Of a stretch of DNA of 64,000 nucleotides, positions 33,681 through 43,652 are shown piece by piece. The stretch's first letter is position 1; every line of letters begins with the position of its first letter. The position numbers were made by a program, and so were the translations under genes. The DNA lies in the NCBI RefSeq assembly GCF_019795155.1, contig NZ_JAILYN010000007.1, positions 1 to 64,000 on the forward strand. Reading direction: 5' to 3'. Below the pieces are notes generated by a model. It had not been told where the DNA came from and made no database searches. It saw only the letters and a program-made list of their open reading frames with translations. Origin of the DNA: Marinobacterium arenosum (GTDB lineage: Bacteria > Pseudomonadota > Gammaproteobacteria > Pseudomonadales > Balneatricaceae).

Positions 33681-34769
33681 ATGCAGAAGTTGATTTCGTT
33701 GATGCTGTTGCTGCTGGTATCGATGACCGCCAGCGCAGAACGGCTGAAGGATATCGTCAGCGTCTCCGGGGTGCGTTCCAACCAGTTGGTCGGTTACGGC
33801 CTGGTGGTGGGGCTGGACGGCACCGGTGACAAAACTTCATTTACCTCGCAGACCTTCCGCAACATGCTGAACAACTTCGGCGTGGCGATTCCGGCGTCGG
33901 TCGATCCGAAGTCGAAAAATATCGCCGCCGTGGCGATTCATGCCGAGCTGCCGCCGTTTGCCAAGCCCGGCCAGCGGATCGATATCACCGTGTCGGCGAT
34001 CGGTGATGCCAAGAGCCTGCGTGGCGGCAGTCTGCTGATGTCGCCGCTGAAAGGGGCTGACGGGCAGGTCTACGCGATCGCCCAGGGCAACCTGGTGGTG
34101 TCCGGCTTCGGTGTCGAAGGCAACGATGGCTCGCGGTTGTCGCTGAATGTGCCGAGTGTCGGCCGTATTGCCAACGGCGCCACGGTCGAACGGACGGTGC
34201 CGAACGCGTTCAACCACGGTGACAGCCTGGTGATCAACCTGAACAACCCGGACTTTACCACTTCACGTCGGGTGGCGGAGCAGATCAACGCGTTGCTCGG
34301 ACCGCAGATCGCCTCCTCAATGGATGCCTCCTCGATCCGGGTTCGGGCGCCGCGCGATCCGGCGCAGCGGGTCTCCTTCCTGTCGATCCTGGAAAACCTG
34401 GAGGTGCAGCCGGCCGAGGAAGCGGCCCGGGTGGTGATCAACTCCCGCACCGGCACCATCATCATCGGCCAGAACGTGCGGGTTTCGCCGGTGGCGATCA
34501 CCCACGGCGGCCTGACCGTCAATATCACCGAAAACTTCGATGTCACTCAGCCCAATCCGTTGGGTCGCGGTGAAACCGTGGTGACGCCGCGCAGTACCAT
34601 CGAAGTGGAGGAGGGCTCCGGACATATGTTCGAGTTCGCGCCGGGTGCCTCGCTGCAGGATCTGGTGGAAGCGGTCAATCAGGTTGGCGCTGCGCCGGGC
34701 GACCTGATGGCGATTTTGGAAGCGCTGAAGCAGGCCGGGGCGCTGAAGGCTGAATTGGTGGTTATCTAA
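33681..34769 (+). CDS. flgI: Flagellar P-ring protein FlgI
   Basis: FlgI forms the periplasmic P ring with help from FlgA. The 362-residue precursor has a signal peptide cut after ASA, directly before the conserved [31 protein letters not shown], and ends in [27 protein letters not shown]. The ATG at 33681 follows GAGGTG at good spacing; an upstream in-frame GTG at 33672 is less likely. Confidence 0.97.
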   Translation: MQKLISLMLLLLVSMTASAERLKDIVSVSGVRSNQLVGYGLVVGLDGTGDKTSFTSQTFRNMLNNFGVAIPASVDPKSKNIAAVAIHAELPPFAKPGQRIDITVSAIGDAKSLRGGSLLMSPLKGADGQVYAIAQGNLVVSGFGVEGNDGSRLSLNVPSVGRIANGATVERTVPNAFNHGDSLVINLNNPDFTTSRRVAEQINALLGPQIASSMDASSIRVRAPRDPAQRVSFLSILENLEVQPAEEAARVVINSRTGTIIIGQNVRVSPVAITHGGLTVNITENFDVTQPNPLGRGETVVTPRSTIEVEEGSGHMFEFAPGASLQDLVEAVNQVGAAPGDLMAILEALKQAGALKAELVVI

Positions 34770-34770
34770 C

Positions 34771-35856
34771 ATGCTGAAAACCCCCAGTGCCGCCGACAGC
34801 AAGCTGTTCACCGATCTGGCCGAGCTGCAGAAACTGAAGTCGAAAGACAACCGCAACACCCCTGAGGCGCTGCAGGCTGTCGCCCAGGAGTTCGAGCAGC
34901 TGTTCATGAACATGATGCTGAAAAGCATGCGCCAGGCCAACGAGGCGTTCGGCAAGGACAACTTCCTGAACTCCAACGATGTCCAGTTTTACCAGGAGAT
35001 GCTCGACAGCCAGTTGACGCTGGAGCTGTCCAAGAAGCAGGGGGTCGGCTTGGCGGAGGTGATGGTCCGCCAGCTTTCCAAGACGCTGCCGGGCGGCGGA
35101 GAAAAGGCGGCCAGCCAGGCGGCGGATAATGCCGGAGAGACTGTCTCCTCCACCGGTGTGGGCAGCGCTAAGCTGCCACGGCCAGAGCCGGCTGCAGATC
35201 CCACAGCACTGATCGCTCGTATAGTCGAGTCGGCCGCTGTGGTGGAATCAAAACAGCCGCAAAAGCAGGAGCTACCGCCCCATATCACCGCTCCTGATTC
35301 TGCCGAACTGCAGCCGGTGCCGGTGAAGAAGACTGAACCGGCCGCAGTGGCGAAGGTGTTGCCGGATAGCTTCGACAGTGCCGAGCAGTTCGTCAGCGAA
35401 CTGACCCCGCTGGCCGAACGGGCGGCCGCTGAATTGGGTGTTAGACCGCAGGTGCTGCTGGCCCAGGCGGCACTGGAAACCGGTTGGGGCAAGCATATGG
35501 TGCGCCGTGAAGATGGCAGCAACAGCTACAACCTGTTCAACATCAAGGCGGACCGCCGCTGGGATGGCGAGCGGGCCAGCGTCAGCACCCTGGAGTACCG
35601 GGATGGTATCGCCCAACGGGAACAGGCGGCGTTTCGCGCCTATGGCTCCTATCAGGAGAGTTTCGACGACTATGTCGCCTTCCTGAAGGAGAACCCCCGC
35701 TATCAGCAGGCGCTGCATCAGGCGGCCGACCCGGAAGCCTATTTGCAGGAGCTACAGCAGGCGGGCTATGCGACCGACCCGGCCTATGCGGACAAGATTA
35801 TCGAGATTGCCCGCCGGCCGCTGCTGCTGGCGGGAATTACGCCTCAAGATTCCTGA
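34771..35856 (+). CDS. flgJ: Rod-associated peptidoglycan hydrolase FlgJ
   Basis: FlgJ combines a rod-cap domain (about 1-110, with PEALQAVAQEFEQLFMNMMLKSMRQANEAF) and a C-terminal GH73 N-acetylglucosaminidase domain (about 205-355, with VLLAQAALETGWGKHMVRREDGSNSYNLFNIKA; catalytic glutamate in ALETGWG). The hydrolase opens the cell wall for the growing rod. A long Pro/Ala/Glu/Lys linker joins the two. It starts one base after flgI, so the two are translated in close coupling. Confidence 0.96.
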   Translation: MLKTPSAADSKLFTDLAELQKLKSKDNRNTPEALQAVAQEFEQLFMNMMLKSMRQANEAFGKDNFLNSNDVQFYQEMLDSQLTLELSKKQGVGLAEVMVRQLSKTLPGGGEKAASQAADNAGETVSSTGVGSAKLPRPEPAADPTALIARIVESAAVVESKQPQKQELPPHITAPDSAELQPVPVKKTEPAAVAKVLPDSFDSAEQFVSELTPLAERAAAELGVRPQVLLAQAALETGWGKHMVRREDGSNSYNLFNIKADRRWDGERASVSTLEYRDGIAQREQAAFRAYGSYQESFDDYVAFLKENPRYQQALHQAADPEAYLQELQQAGYATDPAYADKIIEIARRPLLLAGITPQDS

Positions 35857-35931
35857 TCGCTTGTCGCTAACTTAACTAATGTTATTGGCCCCTTTTTTGT
35901 GGGCACGGACGAATCAAGGTAGGTGGATGCC

Positions 35932-37947
35932 ATGTCTTTCGGATTGCTGAACATCGGTACCCAGGCATTGAATGCCAACAGCTCCTCACTGGCGGTGGTT
36001 GGCCAGAATATCGCCAACGTCAACACCGAGGGCTACAACCGCCAGACGGCAAACTGGGCCACCCGTGAGGGCGGCAACGGGGTGGTGGTCTCGTCCGTGG
36101 AGCGCATCGTCGACCAGTTCCTTGCCAAGCAGCTGCGAGGGGATAGCTCCACCTACAACTTCGACGATCAGAAGGCGCTGTACTCTTCGCAGCTGGATAA
36201 TATCCTGGCGTCGGCTTCCAGCGGTCTGGATGGTGCGATCGATAAGTTCTTCACGTCGATGCAGAACATCGTTGACGACCCCACATCGATCCCCAACCGT
36301 AATCTGTTCCTGGAAGATACCGAGGCGTTGGCACGACGCTTCAATACCTTGGACGATACGCTGAACAGTCAGATCGATGTGCTGAACAACCAGTTCTCCG
36401 ATATCAGCGATAAGGTCAACGTATTGACCAAGCAGGTTGCCCAGCTGAACGAAAAGATTCAGTTGGCCGATGCCAAGGGGACGCCGGCCAACGAGCTCTA
36501 TGACCAGCGCGACCAGGCGATCAAGTCGCTGTCCGAGATAATGGAAATCTCTGTCAGCAGTAACAACGGCGGTGTCACCGAGAGCATCTTTATCGGCAGC
36601 GGGGTGCCGTTGGTGGTGGGCATCGATGCCAACGAGATGGTTGTCTCGACCGGTAACCCGCGCATCAATCAGTACGAGATCAGCGTGCGGATCGGCAACA
36701 ATTCGGTCGAAGTAACCGACCAGATTAAAAGCGGCCAGCTGGGCGGCTTGATCGATTATCGCGATAGCATGCTGAACCCCGCGATCAACGAGATCGGTCG
36801 AATCGGCCTGGTACTGGCGGAAACGATGAATGCCCAGCACCAGAAAGGCGTCGACCTGAACGGTAATCTGGGCGGGGAGCTGTTCAATGACATAAACGAC
36901 CCCAGTGCGCTCCGCGCCCGCATTCTGCCGAACCACGAAAACAAGGGGCCGACCCCCAGCAAGCAGTACGTCTATATCACCGACATCACCCAGGTGGAGG
37001 CCAGTGATTACAATCTGAAGTTCACCTCGATCCGCGACTTCAGCATCACCCGCGAGTCGGATGGCCAGGTCATCAAGATGTCGCAGCTGACCCAGGTGAC
37101 CGATCCGCAGGATGTCACCGACGGCAGCTACTACGTGGATTGGAGTACTGGTGAGCTAACTGTCAGCGTCGATGGTTTTCGGACTGAGCTGGAGGTTGAT
37201 GGCGGTTTTCGGTTGAACAACGAGTATCTGATCCAGCCGGCCCGCTACGGTGCGCGCGATTTCGATGTTCAGATCAACGCGGCCGATCAACTGGCGCTGG
37301 GCAGTCCGGTGCGGATTACCGAAAATGCCAATAATCAGGGCAACGGTATCGCGCTGGTGGAGGTTGACGATGTCACCCGGCCGACCTTCACGACCGGCAC
37401 TCAGCAGCTGACCCCGCCGGTGGAGGTGGTATTCAATAACACCGACCCGCTCAGCTACACGGTGTACGATATCAGCGATCCGGACAACCCGGTGCCCCAT
37501 GACCAGGGCTACGGTCCGATGAAAGATATCTCTTTCACGGCCGGCGACAGCATCGATATGGATGGCTACACCATCACCATCAACAACCAGCCGAAACCGG
37601 GTGACCGCTTCACCTTCGATTACAACAGCGACGGGGTGTCGGATAACCGCAACGCGCTGGCGATGTCCAACCTGCAGAGCCAGAAACTGACCCCGCAGGG
37701 CACCTACCAGCAGAGCTACGATGTGCTGGTGGAAACGGTCTCCAGTCAGACCGCCAATGCCAAGGTAAACCTGTCGGCCAGCGATGCGATGCTGCAGTCC
37801 ACCGTCAACCAGTTCGCCTCGGTGTCGGGGGTGAATATGGACGAAGAAGCGGCCAAGCTGGTGCAGTTCCAGCAAGGTTATCAGGCGGCGGCACAGCTGA
37901 TCAGCGCCTCCCAGACCATCTTCGACAGTCTGTTGAACAGCCTCTAA
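35932..37947 (+). CDS. flgK: Hook-filament junction protein FlgK
   Basis: FlgK is the first junction protein between hook and filament (HAP1). The conserved N-terminus SFGLLNIGTQALNANSSSLAVVGQNIANVNTEGYNRQ and C-terminus SGVNMDEEAAKLVQFQQGYQAAAQLISASQTIFDSLLNSL are both present, with a 671-residue length in line with Pseudomonas-type proteins. ATG 35932 follows AAGGTAGGTGG; a GTG three codons upstream is an alternative. The 66 bp before it contain GG-N10-GT, one base short of a sigma-54 site. Confidence 0.96.
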   Translation: MSFGLLNIGTQALNANSSSLAVVGQNIANVNTEGYNRQTANWATREGGNGVVVSSVERIVDQFLAKQLRGDSSTYNFDDQKALYSSQLDNILASASSGLDGAIDKFFTSMQNIVDDPTSIPNRNLFLEDTEALARRFNTLDDTLNSQIDVLNNQFSDISDKVNVLTKQVAQLNEKIQLADAKGTPANELYDQRDQAIKSLSEIMEISVSSNNGGVTESIFIGSGVPLVVGIDANEMVVSTGNPRINQYEISVRIGNNSVEVTDQIKSGQLGGLIDYRDSMLNPAINEIGRIGLVLAETMNAQHQKGVDLNGNLGGELFNDINDPSALRARILPNHENKGPTPSKQYVYITDITQVEASDYNLKFTSIRDFSITRESDGQVIKMSQLTQVTDPQDVTDGSYYVDWSTGELTVSVDGFRTELEVDGGFRLNNEYLIQPARYGARDFDVQINAADQLALGSPVRITENANNQGNGIALVEVDDVTRPTFTTGTQQLTPPVEVVFNNTDPLSYTVYDISDPDNPVPHDQGYGPMKDISFTAGDSIDMDGYTITINNQPKPGDRFTFDYNSDGVSDNRNALAMSNLQSQKLTPQGTYQQSYDVLVETVSSQTANAKVNLSASDAMLQSTVNQFASVSGVNMDEEAAKLVQFQQGYQAAAQLISASQTIFDSLLNSL

Positions 37948-37958
37948 GGTAGCTTGTC

Positions 37959-39833
37959 ATGCGTATCTCCACCCAGCAGCAATATGCCAACGCCGTACGC
38001 AATATGCAGCGTAACCAGAGCAACCTGGCCGACCTGCAGAACCAGGTTGCCACCGGCAAGAAGTTCAGCCAGCCCAGTGACAATCCGCTGGTATCCTCCC
38101 AGGTGGTCAAGCTGAACCGCGAGCTATCCGAATTGGAAAAGTACCAGAACAACGTCGAGGTCACCCAGCGCCGGATCGAGCTGGAAGAGACGGTGTTGGG
38201 TGATATCAATACCGCCATGGACAGGTTGCGCGAAGTGACTATCCGGGCCGGCGATGCCGCACTGAATGATAACAACCGGGCCTCAATCGCAGCAGAGATC
38301 CGCCAGATCGTCGACAGCATGGCCGGTCTGATGAATACCAAGGATGCCGCCGGTGAGTATATCTTTTCCGGCAACAAAGGCTTCCAGCAGCCCTATACCC
38401 AGAATGCACTGGGCCGCTATGACTACAACGGCGACGACGGCCAGCGTCATATCCAGGTCGGTTCGACGCTGACGGTGCCGGCCGGCGACTCCGGCTTCGA
38501 GCTGTTCGAGTCGGTCGCCGGCGCATTGCAGATAAGCCTGAACAGTGATCCAAACAGCGATGGTCAGGCTGAACTGGCGATCCAGAATGCCCGGTTTGCC
38601 AGTACCGCGGCTGAAACTCAGTTCAAGGACTATCAAAAGCTGAACCAGACCGGTGATCTGCAGTTCGAGATCAGTGTCGAGCAGGCCGATCCGCTGTCCT
38701 ACAGCTACCGTATCCTGGACAGTGGCGGCAATGAATTGCAGGCTGCCCAATCGCTGGGGGGGGCGTTGTCGTCTGGCCCGGTTGCGGTGAACTTCCAAGG
38801 GTTGCAGTTCGATCTGGTAGCACCGCCGCTTGATTCGCTGGAGTTTGAAACCTCTGCGGAGGTTAGCGGCGTCCAGGCGGTGTCGTTGACCGACCGCACT
38901 GCAGCGGAAAGCTTTGCCAAGCAGTATGGCGATGTGACCATCAATTTCACCGATGATCTCCTCAAGGAATATGAGCTGGTCTCGTCGGTGACCGGCCTGC
39001 CGATCGATATCGGTGGTACGACCACCTTCAACTATGTCGATAACGGCACCATCAGCTACGGCGGTATCGAGGTGCAGCTGGGTACGCCGGTGACCGGTGA
39101 CAGCTTTACCGTGCAGGCGCCGACCACCAACCCGGAGATCACCAGGCAGGTCTCCAATGTGACCGATGTGGAGATTGTCGATACCGCGCAATTTGCAACC
39201 TTCTCCACCGCGATGCCGGTTGGCGGCAAGATGGATGTGGTGTTCGATACCGGCGCTGGTACCTATGAGCTGTTCGATGACGGTGGCGTTTCTCTGGGCA
39301 CCTTCAACCTTTCGGCGCTGCCGGATGTGAACCTCGGTACCGATCCGGTACTGCCCAGCGTTGCGGTCGATACCGGTCTGAAACTGGAAACCGGGACCCT
39401 GGTCGATGGTGAGCGGCTGACAATCAATGTGCCGCCCAGGGCTCAGTCGACCATCAAGGTCGAGCCGGAGCAGAAGAATATCCTCGATGTCGCGCTGGAC
39501 CTTGCAGAAGTGTTGGAAACTCCGGTACTTAGTCAGACACAACGAAACGAATTGAATGATGCGTTGGCAACGGCATTGGATGGTATCGATGAAGCGCAGG
39601 AACGGATTACCCAGTCCACTGCGGCGATCGGTTCACGCTTGAACACGCTGGAGGATATCAAGTCCGCCAACGAGGATTTTAAGCTGTATACCAAAACCAC
39701 CCTGTCCAATCTGGAAGATGCCGATCTGACCGAAGTGATCACCGAGCTGCAGTTGGAGCAGACCCTGCTGCAGGCCTCGCAGACGGTGTTCGGCAAGGTG
39801 CAGTCGCTGAGCCTGTTCGATCATATCCGTTAA
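37959..39833 (+). CDS. flgL: Hook-filament junction protein FlgL
   Basis: FlgL (HAP3) joins the junction to the flagellin filament. It has the flagellin-like N-terminus MRISTQQQYANAVRNMQRNQ...LQNQVATGKKFSQPSDNP and the C-terminus DADLTEVITELQLEQTLLQASQTVFGKVQSLSLFDHIR. At 624 residues it is about twice the enteric protein; the added sequence (about 190-500) is beta-rich and includes YGGIEVQLGTPVTGDSFTVQAP, a surface domain expected to project from the junction. It ends the flgF-L operon. Confidence 0.95.
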   Translation: MRISTQQQYANAVRNMQRNQSNLADLQNQVATGKKFSQPSDNPLVSSQVVKLNRELSELEKYQNNVEVTQRRIELEETVLGDINTAMDRLREVTIRAGDAALNDNNRASIAAEIRQIVDSMAGLMNTKDAAGEYIFSGNKGFQQPYTQNALGRYDYNGDDGQRHIQVGSTLTVPAGDSGFELFESVAGALQISLNSDPNSDGQAELAIQNARFASTAAETQFKDYQKLNQTGDLQFEISVEQADPLSYSYRILDSGGNELQAAQSLGGALSSGPVAVNFQGLQFDLVAPPLDSLEFETSAEVSGVQAVSLTDRTAAESFAKQYGDVTINFTDDLLKEYELVSSVTGLPIDIGGTTTFNYVDNGTISYGGIEVQLGTPVTGDSFTVQAPTTNPEITRQVSNVTDVEIVDTAQFATFSTAMPVGGKMDVVFDTGAGTYELFDDGGVSLGTFNLSALPDVNLGTDPVLPSVAVDTGLKLETGTLVDGERLTINVPPRAQSTIKVEPEQKNILDVALDLAEVLETPVLSQTQRNELNDALATALDGIDEAQERITQSTAAIGSRLNTLEDIKSANEDFKLYTKTTLSNLEDADLTEVITELQLEQTLLQASQTVFGKVQSLSLFDHIR

Positions 39834-39879
39834 GTTTTTTCAGGTGACTTTCTAATCCGTAGCAGACCACTAGGCATGC

Positions 39880-40225
39880 CCTTTAGGTACTGGTCGCGAC
39901 AGGGGTGGCAAGGTCCGTGGGTGTCGCCCTCGGAGCGGGCTGCTACGAAGCGCCGTCCTGTAGCAGCGGGCTCCGACCGTGACAGGAATTGGCACGGTCC
40001 GTGGGTGTCGCCCTCAGAGCGGGCTGCTACGAAGCGCCGTCCTGTAGCAGCGGGCTCCGACCGCGACGGGGCTTGGCAGGGACCGTAGATATCGGCCTCA
40101 GAGCGGGCTGCTACGGCAGATCTCCTGTAGGGCGTCACCCGGGGCTCCACCGCCGCAGGCGGTTGAAACAAAACGCCTGCCGGCGTTAGGCCGGCCAGGT
40201 CTACCCGGCCGGGTCCGGTCCTACA
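39880..40225. repeat. Cluster of dispersed palindromic repeats between flgL and fliT
   Basis: Two full 84-bp copies of the GTAGCAGC-type unit begin at 39959 and 40043, preceded by a partial copy and followed by an inverted 100-bp copy of the TGTAGGGC-type element (40126-40225). The unit ends GTAGCAGC and GCTGCTAC are complementary. Short frames across this region translate the repeats and are not genes. Confidence 0.85.
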
Positions 40226-40271
40226 GCAGCCTGCCGGAGGCTAAGCTGGAAAGGCTCGGCTGCTGTCGTTC

Positions 40272-40574
40272 TTATTTAAACGCCCGATACGCCTTGGCCG
40301 CCTTGCCACCCTGGTTCAACTTCTTCTTCTCTTCGACCACCTGCTGCCGGCGGGCCTGGGCCTGGGCGATCAGCTGCTGGTCGATCTGCTGGATCTGGTG
40401 AATCAACTCACGCACCCGGCCGGCGTCCTCGGGCGGCGGTGCCTGATCGGCAATCCGGGCGATCAGCTCGCTGCGCTGCTGCTGCAGCTGCTCGAATTCC
40501 AACCACTTCTGTTCGGCGGCAAGCTCGGTCAGTTGGTGAGTCAAGGTCAGCGCCTGTTCGAGGGTCTGCAACAT
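40272..40574 (-). CDS. fliT: FliT-like flagellar chaperone
   Basis: The 100-residue, highly helical, Gln-rich protein begins MLQTLEQALTLTHQLTELAAEQKW with QQQRSELIARIADQ next, the size and pattern of FliT-type chaperones, which guard the filament cap FliD and act as regulators in enterics. In Pseudomonas-type clusters the fliT position follows fliS; here it lies on the opposite strand between flgL and fliC. The frame is open to 40670, but the chosen ATG gives the family-like start. The family is weakly conserved, so other coiled-coil chaperones remain possible. Confidence 0.6.
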   Translation of the reverse strand: MLQTLEQALTLTHQLTELAAEQKWLEFEQLQQQRSELIARIADQAPPPEDAGRVRELIHQIQQIDQQLIAQAQARRQQVVEEKKKLNQGGKAAKAYRAFK

Positions 40575-40700
40575 GGTTAAACGCCCGTTTGACGATTGTT
40601 TGCGAAAAGTCCTTAAGCATCCAAGGGTACTGGCCGCTAACCATAAAGCAACCAGTTGTTGGCGCGGCAAAAAAATCGCTTCTTTACGGAAAATAATCGC

Positions 40701-40727
40701 TAAAGAGGCATCTGAACCGGTCGATAA
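40701..40727 (+). promoter_or_regulatory. Sigma-28 (FliA) promoter of fliC
   Basis: TAAAG at 40701 and GTCGATAA at 40720-40727 (consensus GCCGATAA, one change) are 15 bp apart. It lies 120 bp before fliC, leaving a leader of about 110 nt, typical of flagellin genes. Confidence 0.85.
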
Positions 40728-40847
40728 CCCTGAGTACAGATTTCTGACAGCCTGCCGGAGAAAACAGACCGACAGGCGAAATGAACGAAAGATACGTTAC
40801 AGCCGGTACCGACAGCGCGCCGGGTGAACCACTAAGGAGAAAGTCTC

Positions 40848-43139
40848 ATGGCTATGGTAATTAACTCCAACATCATGTCGATGAATGCTCAGCGCAACCT
40901 GAATACTGCGCAGGCTGAGCAGAACCAGGCGATGGAGCGTCTTACCAGCGGTAAGCGCATCAACTCGGCAGCGGACGATGCGGCCGGTCTGGCAATCGCC
41001 AACAAGATGACCTCTCAGATCACCGGTCTGAACCAGGCGGTGCGTAACGCCAACGACGGTATCTCCATGATCCAGACCGCTGAAGGCGCGTTGGACGAGT
41101 CCACCAACATCCTGCAGCGTATGCGTGAACTGTCGGTGCAGTCTGCCAACGGCACCTACACCGAAGGGAACCGAAACACCCTGAACGCTGAGCTGAAGCA
41201 GCTGACCGAAGAACTGGACCGAATTGCCGAGACTACAACTTTCAACGGTCAGAAGGTACTGGATGGCTCGCAGGGCAAACTGGAAATTCAGGTGGGCTCC
41301 GAATCCAACCAGACCATCAGCATGGAAATCGGTGCAATGGATTCCAAGTCTCTGGGCCTGGGCTCTACTTCTGCCGATGTCGCCGGTACCCACTTGGCCC
41401 AGGCGCTGGGCTCCACCACCATCGACGACGGTGATGTGTTGATCAATGGCCAGAACATCGGTGCATTTGATGGCGCTAGCCAGACTTTCGACGACCTGAT
41501 CGATCAGATTAATACCAATGTCAACGGTGTGACCGCATCCGGTTTTAACACCGTCGAAGCGACCTCCGTCGGTGACGGTGTTACCACTGCAGCGGCTGAG
41601 CTGACCATTGATATCACCGATACCGATGGTTCCACTACGCAGTACGTGATCCAGGACACCAACAATATGGATGAGCTGGTTGCTGCGATCAACGACAAGA
41701 CCGGCGGTAAAGTGGCGGCCGAGTTGAACGACGACGGCCAACTGGTTCTGTCCAACGACACTGGTGCAACCATTGCGCTGTCCAGTGGCGGTACCCTGTC
41801 GGATATCACCGGTAACATCACCGCAACTTCACACGGCCAGATCGCGCTGAGCTCTGATGACGGTTCCGATATTACTGTTGAAGCTGGCGTCAGCGGCACT
41901 GCGACTGATTTGGCCAACTTGGGCTTCCAGGAGTCCCGGGCGGACGGTACTGTGGTTGGCGGGGCGCTGAATAACACCGCGCTGGCCTATGGAGAGCTGA
42001 CAATCAACGGTACCGTGATTGACCACGAAAATACCGACACTCTGCAGGGCAAAGTGGATAACATCAATGCTGCATCGGGTGATACTGGTGTCATTGCTAG
42101 CTTGAAAGCTGAAACCGATGGCACTGCAGATCTGACCAAAACCTCTACAGAGTTGACCAGTACAGCGTACCCGCCGGCAGGTGGTGTAACTATCGCCATC
42201 GGTGACCAAATCAATATTAACGGTACCGAAATTACCTTCACTGGTACTGATATGGCGACTATCGTGGCCGATATTAATGGCTCTACTGGCGACACAGGGG
42301 TTACTGCACGGGCCGACGAAAACAACCAGCTGCATCTGTACTCCGAAGGCAACATCACCATGTTCCAAGGTACTACCAATGGTAGTACCTTCGGTACCGA
42401 CTTTGGCTTGGGCGCTTCAATCGGTGCATCTGCCGCAGCTTCCACAACAACCGCTGCTACCACTATTCAAAACAACGACACTATCAAGATCAATGATAAC
42501 GAGGTTGTCTTGACTGATGTATCGTCCATGGATGCGATCATTTCGGATATTAATGGCGCCCAGAGCACCACTGGTGTATTCGCCTCAGTCAATGATCAGG
42601 GTGAGTTGGTACTGAGCTCTAATGCTGCCTTTACCATTGCGGAAGGTGATGTCAACGGTTCTAAGGTTCTCAATAGTCTGGGGCTGAGTGCTGGTAACAA
42701 TCAAGCTGGTCTGGAGTTGAAATCACTGAGCGGTAACCCGATCAGTATCGAACTGAGCGGTAGCGGTGCAGCCAACACCGGCCTGATTGAACAGAACGCC
42801 AGCACTGGTGGTGCAGGTTTCGGTTCTTCTATCAGCAGCATCGATATCTCTAGCGCATCGAGCGCACAGAAGGCGATTGATGTTATCGATAATGCTCTGG
42901 ATACCATCAACGAAACCCGTGGTAACCTTGGTGCAGTCAACAACCGTCTGGATTTCACCATCAACAACCTGTCCAGCGTAGCGGAAAACGCCTCTGCGGC
43001 CCGTTCCCGGATCGAGGATGCGGACTTCGCCCAGGAATCCGCCAACCTGAGCCGAGCGCAGGTACTGCAGCAGGCCGGTACCTCAATGTTGGCCCAGGCC
43101 AACTCTGCACCGCAGCAGGTATTGTCTCTGCTGCAGTAA
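40848..43139 (+). CDS. fliC: Flagellin FliC
   Basis: This is the filament subunit. The D0/D1 ends are canonical: [19 protein letters not shown] and [25 protein letters not shown] at the start, [18 protein letters not shown] near 85-110, and [44 protein letters not shown] at the end. The protein is 763 residues, well above the common 270-500. The extra length is a central region with four related beta-type repeats of the flagellin-IN kind, near residues 195 ([11 protein letters not shown]), 381 ([11 protein letters not shown]), 452 ([11 protein letters not shown]) and 543 ([11 protein letters not shown]). These are surface domains. Expression is from the sigma-28 promoter 120 bp upstream. Confidence 0.97.
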   Translation: MAMVINSNIMSMNAQRNLNTAQAEQNQAMERLTSGKRINSAADDAAGLAIANKMTSQITGLNQAVRNANDGISMIQTAEGALDESTNILQRMRELSVQSANGTYTEGNRNTLNAELKQLTEELDRIAETTTFNGQKVLDGSQGKLEIQVGSESNQTISMEIGAMDSKSLGLGSTSADVAGTHLAQALGSTTIDDGDVLINGQNIGAFDGASQTFDDLIDQINTNVNGVTASGFNTVEATSVGDGVTTAAAELTIDITDTDGSTTQYVIQDTNNMDELVAAINDKTGGKVAAELNDDGQLVLSNDTGATIALSSGGTLSDITGNITATSHGQIALSSDDGSDITVEAGVSGTATDLANLGFQESRADGTVVGGALNNTALAYGELTINGTVIDHENTDTLQGKVDNINAASGDTGVIASLKAETDGTADLTKTSTELTSTAYPPAGGVTIAIGDQININGTEITFTGTDMATIVADINGSTGDTGVTARADENNQLHLYSEGNITMFQGTTNGSTFGTDFGLGASIGASAAASTTTAATTIQNNDTIKINDNEVVLTDVSSMDAIISDINGAQSTTGVFASVNDQGELVLSSNAAFTIAEGDVNGSKVLNSLGLSAGNNQAGLELKSLSGNPISIELSGSGAANTGLIEQNASTGGAGFGSSISSIDISSASSAQKAIDVIDNALDTINETRGNLGAVNNRLDFTINNLSSVAENASAARSRIEDADFAQESANLSRAQVLQQAGTSMLAQANSAPQQVLSLLQ

Positions 43140-43173
43140 GTGGGATAATCCTACGTTACTAGCTAAAGCTGCC

Positions 43174-43196
43174 CTGCCCCTGGTGGGGCAGCTTTC
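43174..43196 (+). terminator. Intrinsic terminator after fliC
   Basis: CTGCCCC-TGGT-GGGGCAG forms a tight hairpin at 43174-43191, followed by CTTTCTT. It lies 34 bp after the fliC stop. Confidence 0.75.
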
Positions 43197-43219
43197 TTGG
43201 ATATAACAGGGGGTGTGTC

Positions 43220-43603
43220 ATGGAAATCGACGCTATGAACACAGCCGCCGCGACTGTCACTGCGCAGAGTGCGGCCCAGCAAACGGAACAGAAACAGCCG
43301 GTCGAGCCGTTAACGCCGGTGTCAGAGGTGAAGGCCTCTTCGAACAGCCCCGAAGTAACGGGCGAGAAAGAAGAGCTGTCGGTCGAGCAACTTGAAGCGG
43401 CGATCGAAAAGCTCAACGAATTGATGAAAGACAGCCAGCGTTCGCTGTCATTCAGTGTCGATCGGGATCTCGACAAGGTGGTGGTCCAGGTGAAGGATTC
43501 CCAGACCGACGAAGTAATCCGTCAGATACCCAATGAAGAGACGCTGAATTTTGCCAAGAACCTGGAAGGGGTAATTGGCGTTATCTTCAATGACCATGCC
43601 TGA
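43220..43603 (+). CDS. flaG: FlaG family flagellar protein
   Basis: The 127-residue protein has a polar, low-complexity first half and the conserved FlaG C-terminal domain LSFSVDRDLDKVVVQVKDSQTDEVIRQIPNEETLNFAKNLEG. FlaG influences filament length in polar-flagellate bacteria, although its mechanism is unclear. It lies between fliC and fliD, as in Pseudomonas and Vibrio. Confidence 0.93.
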   Translation: MEIDAMNTAAATVTAQSAAQQTEQKQPVEPLTPVSEVKASSNSPEVTGEKEELSVEQLEAAIEKLNELMKDSQRSLSFSVDRDLDKVVVQVKDSQTDEVIRQIPNEETLNFAKNLEGVIGVIFNDHA

Positions 43604-43652
43604 GCCTTGCCGGTAATAGGAGGGCTCAGTATCTAGCCGCCGGGAGGGAGCA

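Noticed and set aside
35906-35924. Sigma-54 promoter in front of flgK
   Set aside because: GG is followed after 10 bp by GT rather than GC, and no TTGC is formed, so I do not call it.
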